From Trematomus loennbergii (Eukaryota; Chordata; Actinopteri; Perciformes; Nototheniidae), in assembly GCA_012861695.1 (NCBI GenBank), contig JAAOOA010000147.1:584501-648500 (forward strand): a stretch of 64,000 nt of DNA, read 5' to 3'. Below, piece after piece: positions 49,744 to 63,600 of the stretch (within the stretch, counting starts at the first letter, position 1; the number at the start of each line of letters is the position of its first letter). A program made the position numbers and the translations under genes. The notes under the pieces were generated by a model that was given only the letters and a program-made list of their open reading frames with translations, made no database searches and was not told the DNA's origin.

Positions 49744-50260
49744 TGCCGTATAGGGGACACAACGAGGGGATCATAAGACAATACATGGGGGGGGGGGGGG
49801 ATGGGGGCTGTTTTATCAACCTTTTGTATCAAAAAAAAGAAAAAAACGCCTGAAATGCGTACATGCAAATAAGTGTGTGCCTGTTCTCCAGATATACTAC
49901 CCATCATCTCTGTCACCGTCTCTTTGTGAGGAAGACACACACACTCACACACACACACGGCGACCAACAACTGTTTTAAAGAATGTCACTTCCTCAGTTT
50001 GTCAGAAAAAAGAAGCGTGTGGAAAGTGTCTGTCGTCTTATATATTTAATACAAAAACTTTCCACGTTGTGACGGGAACTGAGAACACCTCTGGGCTCCG
50101 GTGTACAAAACAGTTCCTTCACAGAGCAACCTTTAAAGCAACCTTAATGCTGGATTTCTGAGTAATACCTGGAGCGTTTCGTCCAAGTGGAAACATTTGC
50201 AATCCAGTTTTCGGAAAAAGGCTGACCTGTTGTTCGTTGGTTCATGATGTCGGTTCATGT

Positions 50261-50988
50261 TTAAAGGGACAGTTCAACCCAAAAAGACAATTCGAACAAT
50301 GTTTTTCCTCTTACCTGTAGTGCTGTTAATCAATCTAGATTGTTTTAGTGTGAGTTCTCTGTAGAAATCTCTGCCTCATTTCCCCTATATAGGAAACAGA
50401 TGGCACACATTTGACATAAAACAAACAATTAGCAGCACTAACACAAACAGCAAATTATATACAGCAATATCATTAACAGTGTTCAGTAACAGGGCATGTG
50501 CAAAAAGTGACTAGTAATTATTCTGTTTTTTACAATTGCCATGCTTATGAAGGTAATCTAATTGTATGTGTATTTGTAGCACACACACAGGTAGATTAGG
50601 CTTTAAAAACTTTAAAATACACACATAATTGCGACATTGCTGTTAATATATTTCTTGTTTGTCACAAGCAAAGTGTCATGTTTTTTATTTATTGATTTGT
50701 TCATTTGACAAGGACAGAGCACGATTGCATATTATTTAATTTAGCATCAAGAGGAAGGTAACAAAAGCTGAAACATCACAAATCAATAAGTTAAAAAGAC
50801 AAAATACATAATGATAAATGTGAAGATAAAAGTGTTCATAGTTGTAGTTTTATTACATTTGAGGGAAGGCAGACATCTTCACGGCCTATATCTCAAATAA
50901 TATGCAATTTACATGAAAACAATCTAGAAGAAACCGCACTACAGTTGAGAAGAAGAACTTGGATTTTGGGGTGAAATGTCCCTTTAAA
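50261..50988. mobile_element. non-autonomous element with TTTAAAGGGACA ends (mirror)
   Basis: The mirror of 24919-25649, near-identical in length (728 against 731 bp). Ends TTAAAGGGACAGTTCAACCC and GGGGTGAAATGTCCCTTTAA. Confidence 0.7.
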
Positions 50989-51771
50989 TACAAATAAAAA
51001 CACCCTATATTCATCCCTTCATCCCAGACTGTGAGTTTGATTCCCGGGTGAACCGTGCCAAACTAACCACTGAGCGTTTCAGCCTTCCTCCAAACAAGAT
51101 GGCCGCTCAACCTGAAGCAATGCATTGTGGGACCAGGGTAACGACGATGGGTGTGATGGTCTTCCACAAATCACTTTTTTCTTTCTATTGTTTTTTGTAA
51201 AAATGGTATTTGGCACTTTATCTAACACCCCTGTTACATATATGTACATAACAAACATGTATTTTAATCTGCTGATGTCAAATAATAAATATGATAAATG
51301 AAAGTCATGGATCTGTGTTTTCAGCTGCAGGTTCTCCGGAAAACCTTTATCCTCTGAAAACTAATGGGACTTAAAAAAGGACTTTTGTTAACGCTTTATT
51401 TTCTGGGTCCATGCTTTTTGGGGTTCACCTGCAGTGTGTGATATGGGTTTTGTGTGCATGTAAATGGTCTGCAAAGGCTAAAATCACAAAGTTCCTTTCA
51501 GAGGAAGTTTCTCTCTTCCGCACGTTTTGATTTGAGTTTTTTGGGCATGTCGCAGCAACGCTCCGGGACGAGTGTGTCTCAACTTTTAGGCAGGAGATGA
51601 AGAATAGGATGATGCAGAATAATAGTGTGTGTGACTTTGCCAGTCACACACAACAAACCGAGTTTCAATTTGTTTTGCTTACAGACAGAATTTATATTTA
51701 TTTATGACATATGGCAGGATAAAACACTGTAGCACTGACAGACACACAAGAACATACATATTCACTTTGGC

Positions 51772-52191
51772 TTTAAAGGTCCCCTACTATTTTTCAACAA
51801 TATATTACAGGTCTCAGATATATACAAAACATGTCTCTGAAGTGTTTGGCTCGAAACACCAAACAGATCATTGCAGCATCCCATAATCCCCTCTGTTTCA
51901 GCCCTGTTTGAAAAGTGCTGATTCTGTGTCTGTAGCTTTAAATGCTAATGAGCTGCTGCTGGCCACGCCCCTCTGAGACATGATTGGTTTAAAAAACACA
52001 ATGGTGCTCTAGGAGGAGATTCAGGTGATAAGGTGGGGGAGGTTACCTTGGTTGGTGATTGGCTAATGGTTACACAAGCCAAAAAATCATTATGACATCA
52101 TAAACTTTCAGAATCTCTTTACACAGAGGGGACACATGTTTATGTGTAAGAGACAGGACAAAGTGGATTGCGCATAATAGGTGACCTTTAA
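51772..52191. mobile_element. MITE of the 23711 family (mirror)
   Basis: Ends TTTAAAGGTCCCCTACTAT and ATAATAGGTGACCTTTAA. It is about 5 bp shorter than the left copy. No insertion in it, so it also serves as the empty-site reference for the nested element at 47526-48323. Confidence 0.78.
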
Positions 52192-52874
52192 GTCATTCCG
52201 AAATATTCTGACAAACTTTAAGTGCAGCCTGTTTTTAACTTCTGACAGTGATGGATGATTCAGATTCAACGAATGTGTTCCTCTGGGCTCAAAACACAAC
52301 TTGTATATAACATGATGTCAGTGCAATGGTACCATTATGTTTCTTAACACTTGAAGAACCTGAAGCAAAAGAAAAGGCACTACAATACCCGCAAATATAA
52401 AACATTTTCTCACACATTTATTCCTTAAGACAACCTCACTCTTAATAATACATATTAAAAAACACAACTTCCATCTTAAGGCACTTTGAGAGAAGGCTTT
52501 GAACATAATGTACGTGCAGACATTTAACCAGCTGCATGTCAGTAGTATTGGTTCAATACACACCTTATTATCAAACTGCACTTTAATGCAGGAATAGCAA
52601 AATACTGAAAGTAATCTCCTGAACTTTTAACATTTGTATCTTTTAAAAAAAGAGTTGCTACCTCAGTAATTTCTATCCTTCCAAGATGATTTTGGCATTA
52701 ATGTATCAGAAAACACTATTTTATAATCCTGAAAGTACAGAGATATTTTTAGTTTGTTTCTTTGGTTACTTCAGTACGCGTTGTCACAAGTTTCCCACAC
52801 TTTTGTCCAGTTTTTTTTCACTTTACTCTTCAGATCCTGATCTCTTTTTTTTTTATCCGAGTATCCAAAGTTTT

Positions 52875-53597
52875 TCAGTGTCTGATCAAAGAGGTCCAGT
52901 CAGGAAAGTTGTCGATCTCCCCGGTCTCATTCAGATGTTGGTCTCCATGTGTCATTGTCAGTTTGTAGCGTAGACGCACCTTTCGCTAAAAAGAAGAGGG
53001 AGACATGACACATGTAGTTGGATAACTGAACACATCAATGATCAACAGCAAATGAACATTGTGTTCATGAGGTCACAGTGACCTTTTTTTAAATCACAAA
53101 TCCAAACAGTTCATCATTTCGGTCCAAGTGGACGTTGAAGAAATGTGTAAAATTGCGTTTAAGAAAATTGTATATATGAACATAAGGGATGCAAGGCCAA
53201 CCCTGAACCATAGTGATGTATGAAGTATGCCATGAAAATGTTATAGTATAGTATACCATAACAATATCACATAAAATCAAAGAATAGAAGGAGAGTATTT
53301 GACAAAAATTCAGTGATAAAAAATGTCATATCTCTTGAATGCTTGGTGCTAACACATCTAACTTTGAGACAAGACGTGTGTGTGTGTGTCCTAGCATTAC
53401 TATCCTTGTGGGGACCTACATCTGTTTACACAGTCACGTGTGGGGACTCGCCTCCCTTATGGGGACATAATGGAGGGAATCATTCATTTTAGGGTGAAGA
53501 CTTAGTAAGGGTTAGGATTATTAGGCATGTGTTGGTTACTGTTAAGGTTAGATAAGTCTCAGTAATGTCAATGTAATGTCCCCTGAAGTGATGTATA

Positions 53598-53677
<80 letters not shown>

Positions 53678-56600
53678 TCATTAGTCATATTATACTAATG
53701 CTGGGGGGGGGGGTTTAATGTAATTTAACCACCCTGTTACCTCACCTTCTGAGGGTTATCCAGCAGGAGGACCTGAGAGACGGCAGGTGGAGGCAGCAGA
53801 GGGTTGTACGGAGGAAGGTGAGTCCCAGAGGCCGGCTGAAGCTTCACTAACATGGTCTGAGAGAGGGGAAATAAACTGACAATTATATGGATATTCAACT
53901 CATTAATGGAAAACAGGTCAGCACAGCTTAAACCGCTAAAAGATCAGGAAGAAAGTGTGTGTGGGAATGTGCATAACACATTGTTCATGAGATGGAAAAT
54001 CTGAAGTGGGTGTCTCCAGCAGGGGGCGTCAGTGGCAATAAATTAATCTGATATCATCATGGTTATTTTACAATTAGACAAACACACAACAGTATAACAG
54101 ACTAAATATGAAAATACTACAATAAACAAACAATTAGAAAAATGTACAATTAAATGTCATAGCTAAATCTAGAGGATGTATAAAAACAAACAAAGTTGAG
54201 TTGAGTTAAATCATGGGTATGACTATTTGTGATTCTTAACTTTTCCAGGAGTTGCTTTAAATTTATGAAGAATTACTTGTATGTAAAAACATACTTTGCA
54301 ATAAATGTGATTCAGATTTCTGATGAAATGTTGACTTTTCACGTCAATCATAAATCAGATGGTGCAAAATGAGCTTGAATTCCCACTTGCTCCTCATGTT
54401 CAAAAGGTTGTTTTGAAACAACAACGTACCTTAAACCTTCACAACGTTTTACAAGTTTAAATCTGCAATAACAATCTGTACCACTGATGGTCTCATATTG
54501 ATGATACTCGAAAAAAAACTAATATTGTATTTCCTTTTTTTAAGACATTATGTTTTCTACCTTTGGAACAGCAGCTTGAAACAGGAAGTCTTTAACTTGG
54601 AGGGCAGATGTGTTCACGGTGGAGGAGACGACCACAGCGACACCAGGATAACCCGGCGGAGAGTCTCTGGCAAAATGTAGAGAAACGTGGACGCCGCCAT
54701 GATCATACACAGTGATCGGCTCAATATTACCTACAAAAAATAAGAAAATAACAGTGATTTTGACGGTAAATTCAGAAGTAAATAAACACGTAACAGACAA
54801 AATCACTAAAAAACAGTACTGTAACACACAGAGTAACACAGCTTTTCTCCGTATGAACTCACTGGGTTTGATGGAGTGAACGGGAACAAAGATGTTTTTA
54901 ATAGTTGTGGTGTCAACAAGCTCTCCTTTTTTTCTGGAGATCCCGACATTTCACTGAGTTGTTTCTGATTCTCGGACAGTGATCCTGACTCTGTGAACTG
55001 TTGATGGTGAGGGAGTGACCTGAAGAAAGAAGACATCGTCAAACATTTGTTTAGGATATAACAAAGATGGCATTGAGCAGTGGTAAGAGAAGTACTCAGA
55101 TTGTGTACTTAAGTTAAGTATTAGTACCAGAGTGTAGGAATAGTCTGTTGCAAGTAAAAGTCCAGCATTCAAAATGTTAATCAAGTAAAAGTACACAAGT
55201 ATGAGCATCAAAATATACTCAAAGTACCAAATGTACTCATTGTGCAGATTGGTCCATTTCAGAATAATATATGTTTTATAATGATTGATCATTAAAGTGT
55301 TCTCAAAGCTGGTAAAGGTGCAGCTAGTTTGAATGACTTTGTATACTGCAGGGTAGCTTGTGAATTTACTCCAGGTGGAACTCAAGTCTGATTTAACACT
55401 TGATTATATTTCACATAATTCATCCACATCTGCAAAGTAACTTAAAGGTGGGGTAGGTAATTTTGGAGAATCCAGCTCGAGTGCGCTAGAATTTGAAAAT
55501 ACACAGCCGGAAAAAATCTGCCACTTCCTTACAGAGCCCTCCTCCAACACACACGAACGCGCACATGACCAATGAGGGCACGAGATAAGTTTGTGCACAG
55601 ATGGAAGGCTGACAGGCAGGTAGGCCATCCAGTTATTTTAGCCGGGCCGGCTCAGATGATTGGTCGTGCTTTTCACAGTACTACGGCTTACACAGATGAC
55701 ATTTTTTTATGGATTTTTGTCAAAGCACTTCAGATATTCATTGCTATCGGGATGTTAAGAGAATGGCCAATATCTTTGACTTTCCCTCGTTATCTGGGAT
55801 TATATTTTTAGTGTCTTGACTTGATTTGGACAGTCCTACTATACATTATTTTATGTGAAGGATTTATTTTGTGCCATATTGTGTATTTTACGTATTTATG
55901 CACAGAGTATTTTCACTGTCTATCCTCCCATAATCATTTAAATACAAATTATTCACCAGCACATTATTGAAATTACAATTGGGATTAGAGTGTAAAACTA
56001 TATCAGTAGATTTTTACTTTTTGTATTTCTCCATATATATTATATATATATATACACAGTACGCCACAACCAAAGCATTACTGTATCTCCAAAAGTGTAT
56101 TTATTTTCTCCATCCTTACCAGATATTCGTCCCATTCGATGTCGCGCTGCTGCCCCCACATCCACGGGCTCTCAGAACGACGCCTCTGCCTCCGTTCTGC
56201 TCAGCGTGATTCATCTGAAACTCTCCATTTAGCTGAAAAAAGAAGAATTAACGGTGTTAAAACACACAAATAAAATCTCAGTTAAACTCTTTAACGTAAC
56301 ATCGGAGCCTCACCTGCAGCAGATCTTCAGAGTACGACCGTGAAGTCTCTTGTTTTGAGACGCGATTACTTTTTAATTCTGTAATCACAGGACAGAACAA
56401 CATCACATTATAAGACATTACTTTCACAATCAGAATCAGAAAGCTTTATTTGCCTCACAGTGGGAACATTTACATTGTTACGTCATAGGAGATAAGAACA
56501 CATCCAAAGTAAAAAACATAAAAAGCAGCATTAAAAAGTAAATGAATGTATATAAGCAGTATTACTTGCACTATTTTAACTATTGTATGTGTTTTATTGT

Positions 56601-59600
56601 GTTGCACTGTTGGAGGAGCCTGTGACCTAAGATTTTCATTGACATATCTACACTGTAGCTATGTACACATGACAATAAGAGCCTTGAATCTTGAAAAGTA
56701 ACAGCCAGTAATAACATTATTTTGCACTAGGAGCAAACTGCAGGTCTACCTGGCTCATTGAAGTCCTGGTCAGCGTCTGAGTTAAAGCTACTTTCCAGGA
56801 AAGAGAGAAACATGGGAGAAGATGATTCAAAAGATGGCGGTGAATCAGCTTTTCTGTGCGTCTGTGGAGAGTCCAGTGCTGACAGGTCGATGAGGTGGTA
56901 GCTTTTAATCTCTCTGGGACTCTTTGGAGCTGGAGGAACAAGAAAACACGTTCAAATACAAAGCAGTGCCAAACACAAGGTCAAACTTATCTCCACAGGG
57001 ACGTAAACAATGAAAAAAAGGGGAACAAATCAGGCCTACCATTATTTTCCGCTCCATTTCATCCTCACTTCTGCTTCTTTCTCTACCGCCGTTACACTCT
57101 CTCTTCCCCACTTTGTTTTTGTAATCGTTTACTACAAGTGTTAGCTCGTCGTTAGCCGCCAGGATCTGCACCAGAGCTACGTCCTCGTCCTTCGTTTCGC
57201 TGGCCAGGCGGAACAAGCTGGGCCTCAGCCGGTCGCAGCGCTCGTACAGGGCCTGAAGGGACAAATCATGAGTTACACTTCTACACAAACACATTATCCT
57301 CCACAGTGAGAGGAAACATGTGATCCTCTGAGAACATATCTGGAGGTTTATTGGGCCCAGACAGTATATTCTTATATATATCATTTTGATAGTCTATATC
57401 AATGTAGGACTAATACATAAAAATAACTTTAATTTTAGTCCATAAACATTTCAACATTAAATCATTCAAGCACTTTAAAAAAAAAAAAATGTATCTGACA
57501 AAAAATGATATTAAATATATTGTTTTCTATTGTGGTCAAAAAAAGTTGCAAAAATTTGAGGCACATTTATTAAAGAAAGTTGATTTAATATTAAAATACT
57601 AAATAATTCAATCAAGTAAATTACTTCACATTCACTGAGGTTTTGTTGAGGATCTTTTTTTATTTCTTAAGGGTCATGATCTCATTAAATATGATAACAG
57701 GTGTACCGTATAAAGCTTATTAAAAAACTCTTACGTAGAAAATGACATTCAATACGCTGCTATCAGGGTCACATATAACTCTTGTTACAACAGCATTGAA
57801 GCAACTTTTGACCAGAAAATCACAAATCAGTGTTTTGTGGTTTTACATTTTCAGCGAAGTTGGTGTGTGAACTCTCAAAGTAAACAGCCAGTAGAGGGCG
57901 ATACAGAACCAGGACTCACAACCAATCTAGCTTTTGTGGTCTGCCCTGAACAGCGTTTTTATATCTGTGTCTCTGTGTAAGATGTGTATTAAGCAGAGGT
58001 GGGAAGTAGTGGAGTACAAATACTTTGTTACTGTACTTAAGTACATTTTTCTGGCATCAGTACTTTACTCCACTACTTATTTTTTCTGACGACTTTTTAA
58101 CTCTACATTTTGAACCCAAATACCTGTACTTTCTACTTCTTACATTTTCCAAACAGGCTGGTTCCTTTAGTTTGAATGTGTGTTTGGTGGCGTGATCATT
58201 ATTATTTAGAGTCATTGCGTGCCTATTGATTTGAACACGATCCGTGTATCCATCATTTCCTGGTCTTCTCTAAAGAAGAGGGACCAATGAAAACGTTGTC
58301 ATGTTGCCGTTGTTCAGCATGGAAACATTCATTAGCTAACAATGACATTATTGTTCTATTAATATAAAGGGAGGTCAGGTACTCTTTAAAACAGCTGCTA
58401 GTTATGGGTACTTTTTACTGAAGTACATTTCAAAGCCCATACTTCTTTACTTTTACTTGAGTAAAGAAGTTTAGTCAGTACTTCTACTTTTACCAGAGTA
58501 TTTTTAAACACGAGTATCTGTACTTCTGCTTGAGTAAAGGATGTGTGTACTTTTGCCATCTCTGGTATGATGTGTGTGATGTGTATGATGTGTGTGATGT
58601 GTGTGATGTGCACTGACCTTCATGTCGTCGCTGGCTGTAGCGTCGCTCCGGTGATGGTGTTCTGGTGCAGGAGCACTCGGAGCTGTTTGGTGCTGCTCTC
58701 CACATCCTGCAGAGCGGACTCTCGCTTTGTCACTTTCTCTGCTTTCTCCTGCTCCTAAAACACACACACATCAAAACAAATGGAATATCAAACTCATACA
58801 ATTAGAAATGCATGCATGAACAGATCAGCTGCAGCACTGCTCACCTCCTGGATGGTGCTCTTAATGAGTCTGTTGGCCGTCTCCAGGTCTTCAGGACGAG
58901 CACTTTTCAACAGTCTGGCTAATAACTGAGGACACAGAAACACAGCTTTAGTGTGATGAAAGTTAATGTTACATCATCAGATATTAAACACACTGACTCA
59001 CCGTGGCTTTGTCCTCCTGGTCAAAAACGGACTCTTTATTTCTCTGTGTCGGAGGCGCCATTATTAATGTGTCCGGCAGTTTGGGGTCTTTCTTTACAAT
59101 ACCTGAAATAACAAAATCAAGGGTAATATGGATTAAACGTTGGGAAAATAACTTACAACTAGGCCTGCATGTGATATATTTTTTGAAGGAAATACAATGT
59201 CTAATGTCACGTTATATTACAAGATCAACAACAATAAATAAATCCTCGAAACGAAATCAAAATGTTGAATTCATTTCAATTTTAGAAACTGCTTTTTCGC
59301 AACACATTTGAAGAGTTTTGGACAATTCAACACACTGTAATGTAACTGTGGAAACAACCTACTACTACTTATATTAATTTAGCCAAATCTTTATCTGTAT
59401 CAGTGTAAAAGTTTGATTCAACATTATAAATGAAGCTTTGAACTATTCAGTACATCGCCAGACTACTCATGAAGTTGGAATCAAAACAAACAAACAAAAA
59501 GGTGAATTTGAAGTTGCATAAGAAGTCGTGCAAAAGATAATAATCAAATATGAGTTGGCACTTTACACCTACAGTAGATCCAATCAAAACAACTACAAAC

Positions 59601-62600
59601 ACATATGTACGGGCCAATATATCACGTGAATAACTTCAGTGTATTTTATTATATATGTTGGATTGTTGGAGGAGCTCAGGTCAGAAGATTGTCATTGCCA
59701 TTTCTACACTGTAGCTTAGTGCAGATGACAATAAGAGTTTTCGAGTGCATGCTGAACCCTGACCTTGTTTCTTGAGCATGCCGTAGGCCTCGAGGATCTT
59801 TGGTTCTTTGAGCCACAGAGTCCAGCCGTACAGGATCTCCGTCACTCGGTCCTTCACTTTCTGAGGAGTCCACGCTCCAAAGTACTGCTCAATCAAACAT
59901 TCACCACTTTAGTCACATCACTGTTGTTCCTCAGAGAGCATTTAAAAAAAATATGTATAAGCCTTTTAACTTTTATTCATGTTGATCGGTATTATTCTAT
60001 TACTTTTCTATTTAATCAATATATTTGTGTACATATTAATATGATGCATATTTATGTTGTTTAATAGATTCAATTATTTGTTCATTCACTATTACGTTTT
60101 TAACTGAAAGAGCTCAGTAGGTTTTTGTTTACATTATTGACTATCATTTTAATATTAGTATGAGTTTACTAGAGGAGAGTCTGTAAATCAAAACGTTTAT
60201 AAAGTGTATGGATCAAAGATTTAGGCCCAATCCCAAACCACGCCCTACACCCTACCCCTACACACTCCCCCTCCGTGACGGAGTGACACTCGCAGCTCAA
60301 CGAGGCTCCCTCCTGTCAGATGGAGGGAGTAAATACAGCGGCAAGCTTTGGGACAAACTCCCCTCTCTCCAGCAGAAACAGGAAATGCCGTAACTGTATG
60401 TAACAACGGTTTCAAATCAGCATCTCTTTGACCAAAAAATAAAAATTAATAACTAAAATAAAACTCCAAACATCTTTCATTGTGTTACTTTTTTGTAAAG
60501 CTCTTTTAGTTTTAAACCTGATGTTTATAAGCTTCTTAGTTTTTGCAACAGTCTGTAAATATACACAACTTTATAATAAAATGCACACATTTACCTTTTT
60601 CTAGACTAAACACAGGTATACGATCCTAAGTTAAAAACATATGAGGTTATCATGAGGTTGTTAACATCGCAGTTTATCAGTGGATGTTTGCTGGAACTAC
60701 TTGTAAACAGCGTGTTTCCTGACGGACACACACAGCGTGACTCCGGTCAGGTAGAGACCGGTCTCAGTCAGCACCGATGCAGACTCGCTGTTTGATGGCT
60801 TGATAACCCACTCCCCCTCCACACCGCTCCACACTCATTGGTTTGGAACAGCACTTAATGTGGCGGACCCTCCGCGCAAACGGAGGGGTAGTGTGTAGGG
60901 GTAGGGTGTAGCGCGTGGTTTGGGATTGGGCCATAGTGTGTAGGATTTGTGTGGTTGCTTCACTTATCAATTTTAATTAAAGTTAGTGTTTTAATCTTTA
61001 GCTTTACATGTATTCATGCCGTCTTCTATATTCCCAATGGATTTTAAACGGCTTCTCAAAACTGTTTTTGTACTTTTGTAAAAAGACATCTTTGAATTTG
61101 ACTGTTTATTTCATTATTCATAGTTTTTGTTAATTAATTGTACCATTTGTTGGTTTCTCTTTGCTGTCTTGCATGAATCACTTTTAACTTAGGTTTTGAA
61201 AAGTGCCTTATAAATTAAGGTTATTATTATCATTATTATTATTATTATACATATAAATAAACGCAGCACACACACACACACGAATCTCAAGTTAAAACAA
61301 TACATTATTTAGTTTTATATGGCCTGAATTAACTCAAACAACAAACACATATTATGACCTTTGATTTAAGATTTGATATTGTCCTCAAAAAAATGAAACT
61401 GAAATGCACAGACAGGAAACACCGGTCTCTCCATGATTACCTTTGGAGTCAGCAGTTTGATGAGCTCGTTCAGAAAGCGAAACTTGGCGGCCTCGCTGTG
61501 AAACCTCTTCCCGCAGTTGTTCATACACGTCTCGAGGACCTGGAAAGCACCAAATCATGGAACATCATCAACAGAAGCTTTTTCAAGAAGTGAAAACGAA
61601 AAGAAAAAAAGAGTCTCCTAGCTTTGACACGACAGAAAAACAAAGACATTTTTGTCAGTGCACGTTTTCGCGGTTAACCTTTAAATGTCACATAACGTGC
61701 GGGACATGAAGCTTCCTTTCATTTTGAATTACCCTGCATATCTCTTTGATGTATACATGACTGAATATTAAATACCTTAGCTGTCACAGCAGTTTCAATA
61801 TGCAGATTAAATCCCCCTCATCACTTGCTTCTTGTGATAAAAGTTAGTCACAGATATTCTCCACAGGACCGCCCCCCCGGTGTTAAAACAAAGGCCTTTG
61901 TTTCTTAATGAATGGTCCGTAAACCTTATAGATGACCGTGTGTAACCCGTGATGAATTGCATTAAATGAAAACACATACTGCATGTGAACACATACTGTA
62001 CCACACTAGATGTATATTGTATTTCCTGTAACTTACTATTAAATGTATGGTTCAAATATAAAAAGTAGGGATAAAGTAGTGGCTTGCTGCTTCTGGGGAC
62101 TTCCCAGACGAACAAACAGGATATTTAACAATAGATTAAATTAAACTGTGAATAACATGAAGAGATGTGATACTCACAGTGAGAGCCTGCAGAGACTCTT
62201 TCTCCTGTGGCGACTGGATTTTATGGACAAGAAGGCGAATGGCTACCTGTGGTCTGAAAGTGGAACAAAAATTAGGTTTAAAATCACATTTAAAGGCCTG
62301 AGTAGAGCGAGAGCAAAGAACATGTTATGCTGACAATCAAAGAAGTACTTTTCCCATAGCCTCCACACATTGCCATGCTTGAGTTAAAGGTGGGGTAGGT
62401 AATTTGGAGAAACCAGCTCGAGTGCGCTAGAATTTGAAAATACACAGCCGGAAAAATCTGCCACTTCCTTACAGAGCCCCTCCTCCAACACACACGAACG
62501 CGCACATGACCAATGAGGGCACGAGATAAGTTTGTGCATAGATGGAAGGCTGACAGGCAGGTAGGCCATCCAGTTATTTTAGCCGGGCCGGCTAAAATGA

Positions 62601-63600
62601 TTGGTCGTGCTTTTTACAGTACTACGGCTTCCACAGATGACATTTTTTATGGATTTTTTGTCAAAGCACTTCAGATATTCATTGCTATCGGGATGTTAAG
62701 AGTTTCCATGGAATATAACAAAAAGTGTATCTCGAGCCGGTTTCTCAAACTTACCTACCCCACCTTTAAGCTAATAGATAGGAATAAAAAGCTTGAAAAG
62801 TGAATTTAACATACAGTATATTCTTGCTATAGACGCCAATGCCTCGCTTAAAGCTACTGAGGCGTTGATAACTGTTTCTGAAGCATGTCTAATGAATTAA
62901 AGCAGAAGATACCAGTTAACACTCACACTGTTTATTTTCCTGTCAACTTCTTGTCAATTAAACTCAAATTATTTGAAATAAGATACAAACAATGAGAACC
63001 ACGAAAGGAGGGGGTGGGCGATATGTCCCCAAATAAAAGATTATACTCGATCTTTCCTGCCAGTTTTGTTTGTCTTTCATTTAAAACAATGGAATAAAAT
63101 ACTGTGCAAATGATCGGTAATAATATAACCAAATATTCTCTTCATCTTGGTGTGTCACTCTCCTACTCTGTTTGTCTTAAATCAGGTATATACAGTAAAT
63201 ATTGGTATATATATCGTCATATTGCCCAGCCCTAGTTCCTACTTACAGTAAGTGCTCATTGGCAACTAGACTTGCTTTTAATTAACGTTACATTTATATT
63301 AAAAGGGTCAAAAGTGTAAAAGGTGGTGCAGACTTCCTCCTTCCTCTTGCACAGTCTTGAAACTGCGAAGGTGTGATGGCAACATGGACGTGAAGCAACT
63401 CTTTCTCAAACCCCAAAATTGCGTTAACTTCTAGAAGCACGAGGCCTTCCTTGAAAACGTTAGCCCATGCAGCACATGGAGTAGGTACAAATAAGGAGAA
63501 TCTTGTTCAGTTTACCCGTCAGTTTCTTGGTCTACGAGCTGGTAGAAGCTCTGGATGCAGTCCCATCTGTCCTGCTCATTGTTGGGGTCTGTGGCCTGGT
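52875..63600 (-). CDS. gga2: ADP-ribosylation-factor-binding protein GGA2, copy 2 (exon 1 outside window)
   Basis: Exons 2-16 in transcript order: 63600-63516, 62253-62178, 61539-61441, 59884-59764, 59102-59002, 58925-58845, 58754-58618, 57252-57040, 56929-56750, 56378-56314, 56232-56120, 55019-54863, 54730-54561, 53856-53746, 52985-52875. VHS, GAT, hinge and ear are as in copy 1. Here exons 11 and 14 keep the frame (giving SYSEDLLQ and DHGGVHVSLHFARDSPPGYP), where copy 1 is broken. Instead exon 8 lacks one C, exon 9 lacks one A (AAAATAATG for AAAAATAATG) and exon 13 lacks one A of a six-A run. Exon 5 lacks a GAA codon (LKEPK against LKEEPK), an in-frame difference in the VHS domain. The LINE in copy 1 intron 4 is absent. 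Exon 1 would lie about 450 bp past the window edge. Confidence 0.88.
53601..53675. repeat. (GT)n microsatellite in gga2 copy 2 intron 15
   Basis: About 37 pure GT units, followed by a G run at 53703-53713. Longer than the left counterpart at 22240-22287. Confidence 0.9.
55442..55760. mobile_element. truncated MITE (mirror of 20016-20392)
   Basis: It starts TTAAAGGTGGGGTAGGTAA but the other end is gone: the sequence switches from GGGATGTTAAGAG directly to AATGGCCAATATC, which in the left arm lies about 370 bp further on. Confidence 0.75.
57994..58564. mobile_element. hAT-like MITE without VNTR expansion (mirror of 16622-17484)
   Basis: Ends CAGAGGTGGGAAGTAGTGG and GTACTTTTGCCATCTCTG. It contains about one unit of the 37-bp repeat and represents the unexpanded state. 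Confidence 0.72.
60224..60932. mobile_element. uninterrupted MITE (mirror of 11272-14935)
   Basis: A 709-bp element with inverted ends GGCCCAATCCCAAACCACGC and GTGGTTTGGGATTGGGCC. The LINE empty site CCTAAG is at 60625-60630. Shows the pre-insertion state of the left-arm nest. Confidence 0.8.
62384..62769. mobile_element. MITE (mirror of 9431-9817)
   Basis: Ends TTAAAGGTGGGGTAGGTAA and TTACCTACCCCACCTTTAA; 386 bp, complete in both arms, in gga2 intron 2. Confidence 0.75.
63013..63234. repeat. MITE-like repeat (mirror of 8963-9185)
   Basis: From GGTGGGCGATATGTCCCC to CATATTGCCCAGCCCTA; near-identical to the left copy. Confidence 0.55.

Larger units (their letters stand above)
49428..52874. 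other. pde4a-gga2 tail-to-tail intergenic region (right)
   Basis: The mirror of 23026-26480. It contains the 60-codon ORF 49561-49743 (minus strand), a G run at 49788-49800, the element 50261-50988 and the MITE 51772-52191, then the gga2 copy 2 3'UTR with signal TTTATT at 52417-52422. No extra gene recognised. Confidence 0.65.
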